DNA of 64,000 nucleotides. It comes from Platycnemis pennipes (taxonomy: Eukaryota; Arthropoda; Insecta; Odonata; Platycnemididae). Positions within the stretch are counted from its first letter, which is position 1. Every line of letters starts with the position of its first letter. The stretch covers positions 30,389,773 to 30,453,772 of the forward strand of contig OW121850.1 in the NCBI GenBank assembly GCA_933228895.1. Reading direction: 5' to 3'. Below, in pieces: positions 11,583-23,599 of this stretch. Under the pieces are notes generated by a model. That model was not told the DNA's origin and ran no database searches. It worked only from the letters and a program-made list of their open reading frames with translations. A program made the position numbers and the translations under genes.

Positions 11583-13924
11583 GGAATACCACCAAGTAGA
11601 CCTTGCGAAAGTGATTGCTCTTAAATTTAATAGTAAGTTGAACATATTTTTTTCGCTACTTACAGCTAAAAATAGCGGTATTAAAATATTTTCGATGAGA
11701 AAAACGGGATCATAAAACTAAAACTCACTCGTTTTCTGTTCACTGGTTAGGCCGCAAGGGGTTTTACTTTCTTCACTCCTCTACAAAACGGATCTAACTA
11801 TCCACTCATGAAACCATGATTTAGTGATTATTATTGAAATATTTTTTCCTCGGTTCATTCCGCTCAATTTTGGGACTGCAAAAACATTTTAAAAAATCGG
11901 GAGCAATGCGGAGGCACATGAGATTTCCAGCGATTTCGGTGTTCTGCTCAGAGCGAAACGATTCCTCAGGTTTTAGATCCATCTGCAATGCAACTGCATC
12001 TCCCTCTTTTCCGCAATCCTCGGGTTATCATTCATTCCTCTCTCAGCCCCATTGTTCCTCCCCCAACGCTCTCTCTCCGAACCCCCCTACCCTGCGCACT
12101 TTCATACCCTTCACTGCATACCCTGAAATGGGCACTTAAAAGTAAAACACATCTCCCACCCCCAACTCCGCGACATCCTCCTGCTCGGGCACGCAAAACG
12201 GAGAAGCACCACAGCCTTTCAACCGCTGCAGCAATGAATGCGCCTCCCCTCTCTTGCCTCCCTTACCTTTTCCCACCCTCGCGGCCTGTCCTTACTCACC
12301 CCGGAAGTCTAGGGCTTCGCGAGCGATCCATTTCCATTTGCTAGCAAACGACGTCAGATCTATCATTCGGAGAGGGTTGGGTGGCCTGGGGGGAGGGAGG
12401 GAGAGAGGTCTCAACGGAGTAAAACAGGTGAGTGCGAGTTTGCCCCGGGGGTGATATCTTGGTAGGGTGGGACGGAGGAAGGAGTGGAGAGAAGGGAAAG
12501 GGGGGGGGTGAAAGGAAAGGGCGGACGGTACTTTGCTTCCGCGGTGAAAGAGAAATGACGGAGTGGGTGGTGATGAACGTGGGAATACAGGGATGGAAGC
12601 TATTAAAATTTGACCGCCATGTAAGAAATTGGCCGGATGCTTTTGGAATGGAAAGAGTCCAATTAGAGGATGGGAACATAATAGTTCATTTCACAAATCA
12701 TTCAAGGATAACTTATTTAACTATTCGTGATAATTATTGACGTTCACAGTAATAATGCAAAGCTGGAAGCTACTACGTCCCCTTTATTTAATTTTTGCTT
12801 CCCTGGACAATACCTATCTTAAATGCCATCAAATCCTCGACCGATATTGTAACATTTTACAGTGGCCGGGATTATAGGTGGAGGTGTACATTTTTATTCA
12901 TGCTGCCCTTTAGAAGAAAAGTACATGTTTTGAAGAATATGCTAGGGTGTTACTCTTATTTCCTTGCCTTTTTTCAAATTTCAGGGAGATTTTTTTTCAA
13001 TTAAAACTTTTGAAGTGACCTCTTTTCCATTTAGCACAACCCTGAATGCAAGAGAATTCTCAACGTTTTGCCTCTTCCGTACCGTGAGCCGTTTGCCACT
13101 GGATTGAGTGAATATGAATTACTTCGCACGTTGATTTTTTTATATTTTTAAGATAGAGGTTCTGAGAGAGGGTAGTTATTCATCGCGTAACGGGAGATTT
13201 CCAACAAGGGGAACCTCTCTTCTCGAGATAAAATGTGTGTATTGTGCCAGCACTGCTTCAAGAGATGACGTCAAAAGGGCAATTGAATATGAAAGAGGAC
13301 GAAAAATTAGTTCCAAAGAGAGGGGAATACATTCTCGGGGCTCACAATGTCTCTCTTGAGATCCTGAGCTGAGGAACCTGTTTCGGCGCAAAAGGCTGAA
13401 TGGGTGGTGAATATTCAGCAAGATTCGCCGACTCTAGGCAGGTTTTCTTGGAGCCCCTCCTTAAATAGTGCGAAATAATTATTTTCTCTCCCACACAAAC
13501 AGCTACTTTTTACGACTGAGTTTTCAACCTTTCCACTCTAGGCAATGAATGTGTCATAAACGTATCAGTCAAACTAGTATTTTACTGCGTAGCAGCAATC
13601 ACGTTCCTTTGAAACACTTAACAACTGTAAACCCAAGTAAGTTTGATCATAGAAGAAAAAAATATATTTTCCTTATAATACTACCTTTTAGACATACTAT
13701 CAGAAAGTGCGTAAAGTGGACGCGTAGTAATTCGTCCTTGCCAAAGTGTATACTTTTCGATAATTTAAAGTACTGCAAGTTGTTCAGATGGGAAATATAT
13801 GAACTCTTATAAAATAGATATAACTTTTAATAATTCAAGTTCATAAATGGAGATATACATTAATTACTACAGTCAAAGCCGAGTGGAGTGGATATTAATT
13901 TGATGACTCTCGTAAGAAATAGAA
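11583..13924. other. Unassigned, with a GC-rich island near 12.0-12.6 kb
   Basis: The 12.0-12.55 kb part is C-rich then G-rich. It contains a consensus-quality plus-strand splice donor, CAG|GTGAGT, at 12425-12433, and a minus-strand donor-like GGGGTGAGTAAG near 12290-12300. No convincing exon sequence accompanies either. The open frames there are low complexity. The rest is AT-rich and unremarkable. Confidence 0.35.
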
Positions 13925-14640
13925 ATGACAATGACCAAATCTCACCTGAAGGTCAATACAAAGAAAAATATGATAATGGTATGCAGTAGGAGAGAAGAGG
14001 CCAAGACTAGCGCTGAACTAGGAAAACTAAAGGTTGAAAAGAAGAAAGAGTTTAGTTATCTGGGAAGCCGAGTGCCCAGCGATGGGCAAGGCAAGAAGGA
14101 AATAGCAGAACAGTCCAGGAAAAGAGAGCATTCCACCAAAAGAAGAATCTACTTAAATCTGGAAATACGGGCGTGTATGCAAGGAAACACTTCATTAGAA
14201 CAGAGCATACGTATGGAAAATGTTGCATTGTGGTAGTGAGGCGTGGACGATAAAAGCAGCAGAGGAGTCAAGGATGGAAGAATTTTGAATGTGGTACAGC
14301 AGAATGATAATAACGATAAAATGAATAATTGCCGAGTGAAAATTGAAGAAATCGAAAGAAGAGAGGGAGAAAAGAGGTATTCTAAAAACCTTACTAAAAA
14401 GGCAAGATAACTTAATTGCCATATTTTGAGACACGATGGGCTGATTGAGACCGTCATCGTGTGATAAGTGAATGAAAATAATGACATAGGAAGACCAAAC
14501 GTGAAATAAATGGATCAAGTGGTGAAGGATCTGAAACAAAAGAAGTATTTTGAATATAAAGAGGTTGGCCGTTTGAAGAATATAACAGAGAACTGCGTCA
14601 AAAACAATCTTAGACATGTTGACTAGTGGTAATGATGAAG
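13925..14640 (+). mobile_element. LINE relic (endonuclease-reverse transcriptase type)
   Basis: Plus-strand fragments match the same protein as the copy at 34560-35812: VCSRREEAKTSAELGKLKVE, then KKEFSYLGSRVPSDG, then a later stretch with the nucleotide equivalent of ILRHDGLIETV and KEVGRLKNI. This is the region after the reverse-transcriptase catalytic core in a common arthropod non-LTR element. Only the first 103 codons are open; stops and shifts follow. It ends near a short GATGAAGAA-type tail, like the ATG-rich tails of the other copies. It is nonfunctional. Confidence 0.75.
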
Positions 14641-16956
14641 AAATGCAAGCTTCAAGAAATATCCCCTGGCGTTTTGAGCTTGAAAACCTTCCTACTGAAG
14701 CCATCGTGCGACTTAAGAAAATTCAACCATTCCCAGTGAACTATTTTTCCCATGCAGCGTATTTATCTGATGGAAATACACTTACATGATTTGATAAACA
14801 CTTGTATGAGATTCTTCCAGACTGCCAATATCGTGTGTATTCTCAGAGTGCTACTTTTAACTTTTTACACTAGTGGAAATTTTATGTTATGTTGAAGGTA
14901 TTTGGTTAGAGTCAGACAGAGTGTACTATATTTGTAGCTCATTCCTGGACGAAAAAAATCATGATCATCTTACTCTCAAAAATATATGTTATGGGTGGAA
15001 CATAAAGGTACTCAATTTACTGGTGTTCGGTGATAAAATATTTTCTATCAGCGCCTTTCAAAAAGTCGTCGAAATGTAAACGATTTAAAACTTCTTCTGA
15101 TTGATAATATTTTCTATGCCATCAGAGGAATGAAGAACTGACTTTGAAGGCCTATAAATGTAACAAATCTCGGGCCAGGGTTCGAATCTGGGATTGCAGA
15201 TTGTAGAGGCAGAATTCCAACCAAGCAACATAGTGATTTTTCTCTTACCTAATTATCGCAACATTGCGTTCTATATCAGTATGAGCACACTATACGAAAG
15301 AGCGAAGAAACAAGTCTGAGCGTAGTTGCGTCCAAGGGTGAATTTACTACTGGTATTTTTGTCTTTATTGTCTTGATCTAATTTAAGCGTATGTTAAATG
15401 AAAATGGGAATGTGAAATAGGAGTATCATCACCTAATGCTTGCTTAAAAGCGAGGATAATGTTCGTTTTATTCACCAAGCCTTCGCAACAAAAAGAATAG
15501 AATGTGAAATGAACCCATCTGTACTAAGAGATACGAGCCTATCATTGTCGAGGGCGTGGTTTTTAACACACAGGAATCGTGACGCTGTTTGGCTAAGATT
15601 ACACTGTGTGCACGCGAATATTTTTCTGCTTGCTCTCTTCATTCGTATGTGCTGGTAGTAATGTGCTGGATAATCGCCCGATGGCCGGTTTGTTTGGAAC
15701 AAAGTCATTTGCATGCGCTCAAGTCGACTGGATTTTCTCCTGGCCGGAGAGTGCAGAAGGAAGAAAATGTTGGAGAAGCCATCAAGATTCCAGCGAGATT
15801 TTGAATCCTTTAAAGGGATGATGGAGGCGGTCTTCAAGCGAGGTTTTTGATAGTTTTTTTCTTTTGCTTTAAATGGCTGGGTTGACTGCTAACTCAAGAT
15901 TACGGAGAAATAAATAAGTGGAAGCTACTGTAAAGGTCATGCGTAAGTTTTAAACTGGCGATTCAACATCTGAATTTTTATTACACATGGATGCAGTATA
16001 TGTAACCATCATCAGTCCTTAAACTTATGAAACTACAAAAATACAAAACTCTATCTCTCTCTCTCTTCAAGATCAAGAGATTAATTTCAAATTTTCTATT
16101 GTTGTGATGGTGAACTGGCGAGAAAAATTATTTACTTACCTTGGTTTAAAAACATCACACTTCTATCGTAGGTTTGTGATAATTTTTTGCTTCAATTTTT
16201 ATCTTGTGATATGATCATGCTTGTTTGAATGCAATTTTTAGGTTTTTCCCCCTAAATATTTACCCGTTAACGAAGTACGACTCCTGTTAACTGTAGGTTA
16301 ATTTTTTTCTAAAAGAGTATAAAATATCCTACGGATATATATTTTAGGAAACAAAGCATGGTAAAAAGTTTCACATCTCATATACTGATGAAGTAATGAC
16401 TTCACGTCCAATTATTTGACATTTCAACTTGCTGCTTTCAAAATGGGATGATTATGAGTGATTTCAAAATATAGGAGGATTCCGGAAATTCAATGTGTAG
16501 GAATTTCCTAATACTGTTGGTAAAAATATACTCTCAGGCTCTCGGATCAAATGAACCGAGCTAAATTAATGCTTTATGATCTTTTTGGGGAAAGTTTTAT
16601 AATGCCCTCTTTTTGTAGAAAACCAATGTATGGCGTGATAAGCGATATTAACTGCGAATTGGAACATCGATTCAATTGCTGCCCCTGTCGTGGAAAGTCA
16701 TCCATTATGATTGTTATTAAGAACCTGCAAATTGATTTTTATTTCACTTGAGCACTAGAGTTTTTTGTGACTGCGTGTTTTTAACTTTTGGTACATTACA
16801 ATGATCGCTGGTGTATTGATTATAAAGGGATCAAAATATTTTGCACTCAGTAATATTATTCTTTATTGTAACATTCATTTCGGATTAATTTGAAAATTTA
16901 ATGACCATGCTTACGCGTGAGATTTGGACTAAAATGTGTACCAATTCATTTTATTT
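14641..16956. other. Unassigned DNA
   Basis: AT-rich sequence with a (CT)n run near 16051-16065. Around 15170-15190 is GGGTTCGAATCTGGG, which resembles a tRNA B box, but no tRNA fold is evident. The 66-121 codon open frames near 15.5 and 16.6 kb have no recognisable motif. Confidence 0.4.
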
Positions 16957-17054
16957 GAAACATATAATTATATTTTTCCTTCTTATGCTTGCCTTATTCA
17001 GATTCGAAACATATAATTATATTTTTCCTTCTTACGCTTGCCTTATTCAGATTT
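16957..17054. repeat. Two-copy 49-bp tandem duplication
   Basis: A unit beginning GAAACATATAATTATATTTT and ending before the next GAAAC is repeated immediately at 17006, with one base difference (TTATGC/TTACGC). It looks recent. Confidence 0.9.
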
Positions 17055-18890
17055 ACGAGTTACCAACTAGTGACAATTTCGCATTGCAGACATTTTTCAA
17101 GCCTATTTTACGATAGCAAATAATGCTGTTTAAGGCTGCTTATATTATTAAACAATGACTTTCTAAAGAAAGATATGGAATCACGTGTTAATAAATAGTA
17201 AAATTGTGGAAATGCTTAGCCTTTGTATCTTTCAGGATAGTCAATTAGAAAGTAATAGGAAGAATTTTCTGTGTAACTGTGAATTGAAACATAGCGTCAA
17301 CAGCGACCTATTCTAAACGTGATTCACCTAGTGGTCAAATTTTTTCCGTTCCTTCTAATTTATGGAGGACTGAATTTGAATGGTTATTTGTACAGGACTC
17401 AAATAAGACCAGTACCGAATGCTCCTCGAGTTTTTCTTGAAAAAATAATATGTATAATTACAAAAAGAAATTTTCTAAAATTTTTTCCAAAGTGATTCTT
17501 CGAAACACATCGAAATTTGTTTGACACCAAAACTGGAAGGTGGGCCTTACATTGAAAATTTCCATCGATCTTGATTGAATTTTAAGGCCTCCGATTGAAA
17601 TGGAGAGAGATTATTTTGTTGGCGCCTAAGGGTCGCCGCACCCTGGCAAGAGGGGCGGGTAGTAGGCTGCGTCGGGGGGAGGGTGGTTTCGGGTGGCGGG
17701 GGAGAACCAATGGCCTGGGAGGGAGGGAGGAGTTGGGGCATGTTGCGAGGCAAAGAATCTGGTCTACCGGGTGCAACACGACGCTTGGAGAAGAAACCGA
17801 ACCCAGTATGGAAGGGGTTGGTTCAAAAGCCGGAAGAAAAGGTCACATGAGCGTGAAGGTCACGAAAGATGGTCAAGAAGGCGACATATTACCGTGGAAG
17901 TCGACCGTCAAAAACGTCAACCCCCGTCGACTGTGACATAATTTCGGTTCCTTTATTTTGGATACCTTGCAGAGTTTCGCTGGCGGCACTTTTGGCTTTG
18001 AATAATTTATATTTTATATCGTGAATGCCACAGTGTTTAATAACGCATTTTCCATCACATGCTATGTATCCTATTTAATGAATGCTCAGCCAGCCAGTCT
18101 TAAAAGATATTTGATTTATCGAATTTTCTAAATTTACATAGATCCTTCGAACGAATTTTACCTTTCAAACGCTGAACATTTAGGCAAAAATCCCGCCTAG
18201 TAAATAAATCATCAGTGCAAATATAAAATTAATATCGTCCATGAATTGTTCATTGGCAGAAAGTTGCCGGTCATAGCAACAATTCATGGTAATTGAAAGT
18301 GAGAGTGGGTAGAAAATTTGAATTGCCGGGTGTATTTACGGTATTATTTCATCTATTCATATCTGGTATGACTAGATTAGACCATAATAGATACAATAAT
18401 AATGACTAGATAGACCATAATATGCGGAATAATATTGTCGTTTTCATTCACTGCAGTCCTAAACTCTCAGAATTCTTACGTGCACTAATTCTGGCTAATT
18501 ATAGTTTTTGCTCTTTGTCTAAGAGAGGGTTGTTCTCAAACGACACCAAACGACGGGTACATTCCAGTTTGGTCTGGAGCCAACGGAAAATGACCAAAAG
18601 GAGGGAACACGATCGACCGCAAGGCAAGGAGGTTAAGGAGGAATTTTTGAGGGTGTATAGGAATCCGGTTTCCAAGCCTCGACTCCATACGCTTCCCTCT
18701 TTTATTTGTACGCCACCGAAAACAAAAGATGAGGCTATATCGAAGGAAAACTTGCTGTTAGTTTCGCCGATAAAAGTTTAACTGCTACCACTTCTTCACC
18801 GTAGGGTGTTTCGGTACCCAGATACGATTATGCCACATCAGAGGCCACTCATTGGAACTGGTTAATGAAGAAATATCGGGGAAATATTGA
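17055..18890. other. Unassigned DNA
   Basis: The part at 17590-17940 is G-rich with overlapping frames and no domain. The part at 18585-18780 has a plus-strand frame of more ordinary composition (119 codons from 18422) but no motif I can assign. A partial duplication of GACTAGAT.AGACCATAATA lies at 18369-18421. Confidence 0.4.
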
Positions 18891-19080
18891 TGTCTACATC
18901 TACGCGATACTCTACATGCCACCGCGAGGGTGTGTGGAAGGGGGTAGATCACCAAACATGCACTATTGAAGTACAACTTGGCTGCTACGTGGAAACATGT
19001 TAGAATATAGGGTCAAGTTGGTTCAAGTAGGGTCAAGGCAGCTAGATGGTTAGTAATCGAATCATGATACATTAATAACT
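18891..19080 (-). mobile_element. LINE 3'-end fragment
   Basis: The sequence begins TCTACATCTACGCGATACTC, followed by the CACCGCGAGGGTGTGTGGAA segment and CACCAAACATGCACTATTG. This is the reversed 3' end of the LINE seen at 40384 and 52936. It is short and has no coding part left. Confidence 0.7.
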
Positions 19081-19420
19081 GATGCCGCTCGTTGCACATC
19101 GATTCTGAAAATATATTTCTTGGCTATTTTTGAAGTCCAGGTGTAGTGCATGCTCTAATATGGATGTCACCTTAAGGGGAGGCTAAGGTATTTGCGAGTG
19201 GTCACGCTTCTGCATTGGCGGATGTGAGCACGAAAGACGTGCTTATCGTGCTAAGTAGGAATTGTAATACGAATCTTCGTTCATCATTACAGCTGTATTT
19301 AAGAAGAGTTGTGCAGCACAACTGCTTTGCATATGTCATTATCAATATTATTATATGCGATATCAACTTAATGACTTTTTGAAAATATATCTAAACTTGA
19401 ATATATTTTCTCCATTGTTT

Positions 19421-19523
19421 AGTTCCACATAATACCCTTTATGATGTGTGGCAGGGGGTGAATTCTCACCATACATGCACAACATATCATGCATAAAATA
19501 GGATTAATATTAATATATTAGTC
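19421..19523 (-). mobile_element. LINE 3'-end fragment inserted in a repeat
   Basis: AGTTCCACATAATACCC followed by GTGTGGCAGGGGGTGAATTC and ATGCAC is the LINE 3' end in minus orientation. It interrupts the repeat that is continuous at 20611-20810. Confidence 0.6.
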
Positions 19524-19551
19524 TAATGGCGAGATGGGCAGCATTCGATGC

Positions 19552-19614
19552 GCCCCCTGCCCCCCCCTTCCACAAACCCTCGCGGTGGCTTGCAGGGTAT
19601 CGTGTGGATGTAGA
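19552..19614 (+). mobile_element. LINE 3'-end fragment inserted in a repeat
   Basis: GCCCCCTGCC... followed by CTCGCGGTGGCTTGCAGGGT and GTGGATGTAGAT is the LINE 3' end in plus orientation, placed inside the same repeat 30 bp after the first insertion. Confidence 0.6.
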
Positions 19615-19674
19615 TGAATGCTTCAAGTCAGTACCGACATGATTCGTCAGTAGGTTAACTTTGACTATGACTTT

Positions 19675-20384
19675 TGTTTTATTTAACATCTACATAATAC
19701 CCTGTAAGCCACCATAAAGGTGTGTTGCAGTGGGTGAATTCTCACCAAACATGCACCAAATATCATGCATAAAAAAGTATTAGTATTTATATACTGTTCT
19801 AAACTTCACTATTTAAAAAAAGATAAAAATAGCAAAGCAAACATGCATAAAATGCTGTTAGTTGGGTTAACTTCAAGTCCTTATACCAACATGCAGCTAC
19901 CAATGTTATCCATTGCTACACTCGTACTGGATATGTTTACCGTTATTCATATCCCTAATTGTACGATGAAAAAAGAACATTTTGAATCTGTCAGTTCGGC
20001 AATCAATTTCTCTAATTTTGTGATCATGGTCCAGTCTACCATAGTAAGTTGTGGTTCGCAAAATATTTTTAACATCATCACTGAAAATATGGTCTTGGAA
20101 TTTGTTTAAGAAATTAAGTCTAGATTTGAGCCTGTGATCTGACAAAGATTCCCAATTTAATTCATTTAATAGACTGAAACCTGGGCTAGATGAGGCCCGT
20201 TAGCCCCCTCTACCACTCGTCCAGGGCTCATTAAACTACATCGTAAGTGGTTTAGATTAGATACAAGATTAAAAATATACACATAATTGCAGAAAAAATG
20301 CAATTTTACAAGTATAAAAATTTACAACTCTTATGCAAAAGAGAAAATTAAAATGGACAATACCGTACCGATAGGTACCGATCT
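19675..20384 (-). mobile_element. 5'-truncated LINE with partial ORF2 C terminus
   Basis: On the minus strand, after the 3' terminus at 19684 (reversed, ACATCTACATAATACCC), a 79-codon frame at 20145-19906 reads SDHRLKSRLNFLNKFQDHIF, KNILRTTTYYGRLDHDHKIR and FFFHRTIRDMNN. The final block corresponds to the SFFPRTI(R)xWNxLP motif that closes CR1/Jockey-like ORF2 proteins; WESLxDxRxxxRLxFL-type sequence normally precedes it, and the DNA upstream (about 20150) still encodes NWESL. Beyond about 20170 the match fades and another AT-rich segment follows. Flanking it are near-identical copies of about 58 bp (19616-19674 and 20385-20442), which look like a long target-site duplication. Confidence 0.75.
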
Positions 20385-20442
20385 GAATGCTTCAAGTCAG
20401 TACCGACAAGATTCGTCAGTAGCTTAACTTTGACTATGACTT
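20385..20442. repeat. 58-bp direct repeat flanking the LINE (right copy)
   Basis: This matches 19616-19674 with very few differences (ATGATTCG/AAGATTCG, GTAGGTTA/GTAGCTTA). It is either a long target-site duplication produced by insertion of the LINE at 19675-20384 or a pre-existing duplication of the host repeat. Confidence 0.75.
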
Positions 20443-20443
20443 G

Positions 20444-20493
20444 AGGTCGCATCTTCAGGGTAAATTCATTCATTCACCCTGAAGATGCGACCT
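20444..20493. repeat. Perfect 18-bp hairpin with hammerhead-like motif alongside
   Basis: Arms AGGTCGCATCTTCAGGGT (20444-20461) and ACCCTGAAGATGCGACCT (20476-20493) pair perfectly around 14 nt. The right arm runs into CTGAAGATGCG...CGCGAAAGC (20479-20511), a spacing reminiscent of a hammerhead ribozyme core (CUGANGA, stem, GAAA), though the first base pair of stem II is not formed. Confidence 0.7.
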
Positions 20494-20610
20494 GGAAAAG
20501 ACGCGAAAGCTTGGTCGACAAGGCGCCACACGCAGCTGCTCCTGAAAATTACTAATACAGATCATCCTCGCTGTGAAACGCGCACACCCTACGCACTTTT
20601 ATCTCTGTGT

Positions 20611-20810
20611 CGTCATTACAGCTGAATATAAGAAAAGTTGTGCAGCGAAACTGCTGTGCGTATGTCATTAGCAATATAATATTATGCGATATCAACTTAA
20701 AGACATTTTGGAAATATATCTAGACCTACATATATTTTCTCCATTGCTTAATGACGAGATTGGCAGCATCGGATGCTTCAAGTCAGTGCCGACATGATTC
20801 GTGCCAGTAT
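20611..20810. repeat. Unclassified repeat, copy 2 (uninterrupted)
   Basis: This is the intact counterpart of the split copy at 19288-19674. It carries no coding capacity that I can see and its element class is unknown. Confidence 0.6.
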
Positions 20811-22718
20811 TTTAAGGTGGTGTGCGCTTTAATTTTGTTGCATTAATTTATGAAATATTGCGTTTCCGAAAACCATTGGAATATCAAGTTTGGTGCGATC
20901 ATTTTTGGCCAAGAAACTCTCCTAAAATAAATGAGTGGTGAAGCCGGAAAAGATACAGGCAGATATTTTGTGGCCGGCGATTCAAAATGCCGTGCTTAAA
21001 ATAATTCAGCTGGCTAATGTAGCGCAACTTTGACAGCCGAAAGCATCACATCTGATACTTTGGGAAAAACGTAACGCTGACTTGCTAAAATGCATATTTT
21101 GCTTGGAAGAGCAACGGTACCTTGGATGTTTGGAGCTGTAAACGTCCAGCGGAAGCAGTAAGCGGCTTCAGTTTTTTATTCAAAATTCTCTGACAAATTT
21201 ATCGCACTTGCGCATAAGTCAGTCGTGTATTTTTCACGGGTTCAAAAAATATACCTATCCTCGCGAGATTTAACAACTTCGCCCAACGTTTTTGAGCCTA
21301 ACGCTCTACTTCGGTGGTCCATCTTCGAGTTTGTGTTTTTTCAAGGTTGAAATATTAGTCTTTAACCTTGAATACTGCGGGCATAAAAAGCTGGAAATTG
21401 GGCGGTTTCCTGCCGGAGAGGAATTAGAATCGTTTATTTATTTTTTGCTTCCTTCGCTCTCTTCATGGAGGATGGAGGAGGAGACAGGAGGGGAGGATGG
21501 GAGGAAGGAGAGGTATATAGATAGCATATTCGAGCGAGAAGACATTTTTCCAAGCTTGGGTGGCTTTTTGATTCGAAGAAAATTGTTGTGAAGGGTTGGT
21601 TGCGTGGGGCAACGGGAGATGTCTCTGACGCTGGAACGATGGGGAAAGTGAAAGAGGAGGGAAAAAAGCCCTAATCACGCTCGCCGCTTTTCATTTTTTT
21701 CTCTCACCTCAAAACTTACGTCCCACGCACATTCGTCCAATCCGAGCGCCTCCTACTCTACAACTTCCACTCATTCCTTTTGGCTAAATGCTGCGGAATA
21801 GCCAACCCTTCGTCTTCTTGCCGCCTCCTCTCTCTAGGTTCCTTAAATAGCGACCCCGGGAGGTACTTATCCGCGCTGAGTCTCAAAAAATGATTTCCGC
21901 GAAGTGAAAAAATGCTACACTTTCTGCGTAATTGGTCACAAAGGAGCAAAAAAAGCGCCATCCGCCTGCTTTTTTATCCTTCCTTCCGATCGGAACAAAA
22001 CTTTTTAACCTTGGTCACCGAACAAAACAAGTTTCGTCAGTGTCTCTCTTGTCATTCTGCCAAAATTCCCCTCTAAGATCCATCATTGATATCTATCCCA
22101 AGGATTTCTGGTGCTGAATTTTCCGTCAGTTTGAAAACTTTTTGAAAACGTTGGAGCCTCTTAGACTATCAACATATTCGGAGCATCGTTAAAACCTTGT
22201 GTTTACAGTATCTACACGCGACGTTGGTCACTTGTCAGTTCTAACTCCAAAAGACATTGAAATGGAAAGTTTTCATTTTCTCCATGCTCTGTTCTTTAGT
22301 GAAATGTTTGAGTCACCTGAATACATTAAGAGAATTGGATGGGTGAAAAATTGAAAAGAAAGCAAGTAAGAGGGTCATGCCAATTGACATTTAGTGGTAT
22401 GTTTTACGTATCAAACTTTTAATTCATATGCTGATATTGTTGGCACTGTTTCTTTGATGAAATAATGTAAAATCTGAAAAGTTTAAACTGTAATTTTACC
22501 TTTATCGAAGTAAACTTAGGGAAAAAAGAATATCGGGAATAAATTTAGTATTGGTTGAATATTCGTAGGATCACAGCAACATTAAAATTTTCTCATTATT
22601 ATTTATTAATTGATGAATGTTATGCCATGACTTAAAGAAATGAAATACTTTACCCTCTGTGAATTTCTACTGCTATAATTGGTACGATGACCTGGAGATC
22701 GCTTTGTCACTGAGTTGA
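20811..22718. other. Unassigned DNA
   Basis: Mixed composition, with G/A-rich sequence at 21460-21680 giving overlapping frames on both strands and no recognisable product. No element ends were found. Confidence 0.4.
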
Positions 22719-22746
22719 ACTACCGCGGTAGTACCGGTATACCGGT
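22719..22746. repeat. Two abutting palindromes
   Basis: ACTACCGCGGTAGT (22719-22732) is followed without a gap by ACCGGTATACCGGT (22733-22746), each a perfect 14-bp palindrome. They stand out in AT-rich surroundings; no function can be assigned. Confidence 0.85.
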
Positions 22747-23599
22747 TCACGGTTGTCTTTGGAACTCCTCTAAAACTTAGATAAGTAATTATTTTCTGGG
22801 TACCAGATGATTTTGGGACCAGAAAAAGTAATTATTCTACCTACGTTGGTGAGTGAACTTTCATTATTGCAGGGCCTTAGTACCCTCAAGCTCTTTGTAT
22901 TTTTATTTTATTTATCTTACTACTACTAACTTGTGTTTGCAAGAGATAGGGTAATATGAAATCGACTCGCTTGTATTCGGATTGCGGCTGAATGGATGAA
23001 TGGATATTTATTGTGCTCTTGGTATCCCCATAAGAGTAATAGAAAAACACATGGATATATATGCTTTCAACATAGGTATATGTAAAAATGACAAGTGGCA
23101 ACAAGTTATCACTAAGCAAACAAAGCAAAAAATATAACATAATTATTTCAGAACACTATAAAACAATAATACTACAAAATTAGTACAATATTTGCTCCCA
23201 AAATGAGTATACATGCATATTTCCTCACTGGAATAATAATTATGTAGTTTTTCCTTAAAAATTGGTAGAGAGGAAGTTTTTTTTAATTGACTAAGGCCAC
23301 AAATTCGAAGATTTTAGCCAAAATTAAGAAAAGATTAGATTAAGATTAGATAAGATTAAGAAGTATTAGTACGAAAGCTGCATTTCATATCAGATACCTA
23401 TAGTGTAAAACCGAAATACCATACAAAAAGTTGAACCGTCTCAGTATAGGCTTGACACTTGTCGTTTTTTTGACACGCATTTCTATATATGTGATTTTTA
23501 GTAATCATATTAACAGAACGCTTATCTGTGTACACAAATTTTTGATGAATATGCAGATACCTAATTGGTGGTGGCAAACACAAAAAATATGTGCATGCA
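22747..23599. other. Unassigned AT-rich DNA
   Basis: The segment around 22990-23150 (ATGGATATTTATTGTGC..., then A/C-rich sequence) resembles the reversed 3' region of a retroelement in style, but I cannot match it to another copy here. Nested AGATTAGATTAAG repeats lie at 23331-23360. Confidence 0.3.

Larger units (their letters stand above)
19288..19674. repeat. Unclassified repeat, copy 1, split by two LINE-end insertions
   Basis: Positions 19288-19423, 19524-19551 and 19615-19674 line up in order with 20611-20810, the uninterrupted copy. Shared blocks include TTGTGCAGC.AACTGC, ATGCGATATCAACTTAA and GCTTCAAGTCAGT.CCGACAT. Insert one (19421-19523) is a minus-oriented LINE end and insert two (19552-19614) a plus-oriented LINE end. 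The short repeats GATGC and GAATGC border the second insert. Confidence 0.6.

Noticed and set aside
15170..15192. GGGTTCGAATCTGGG as part of a tRNA gene
   Set aside because: No A box at the right distance and no acceptor or anticodon stem could be drawn.
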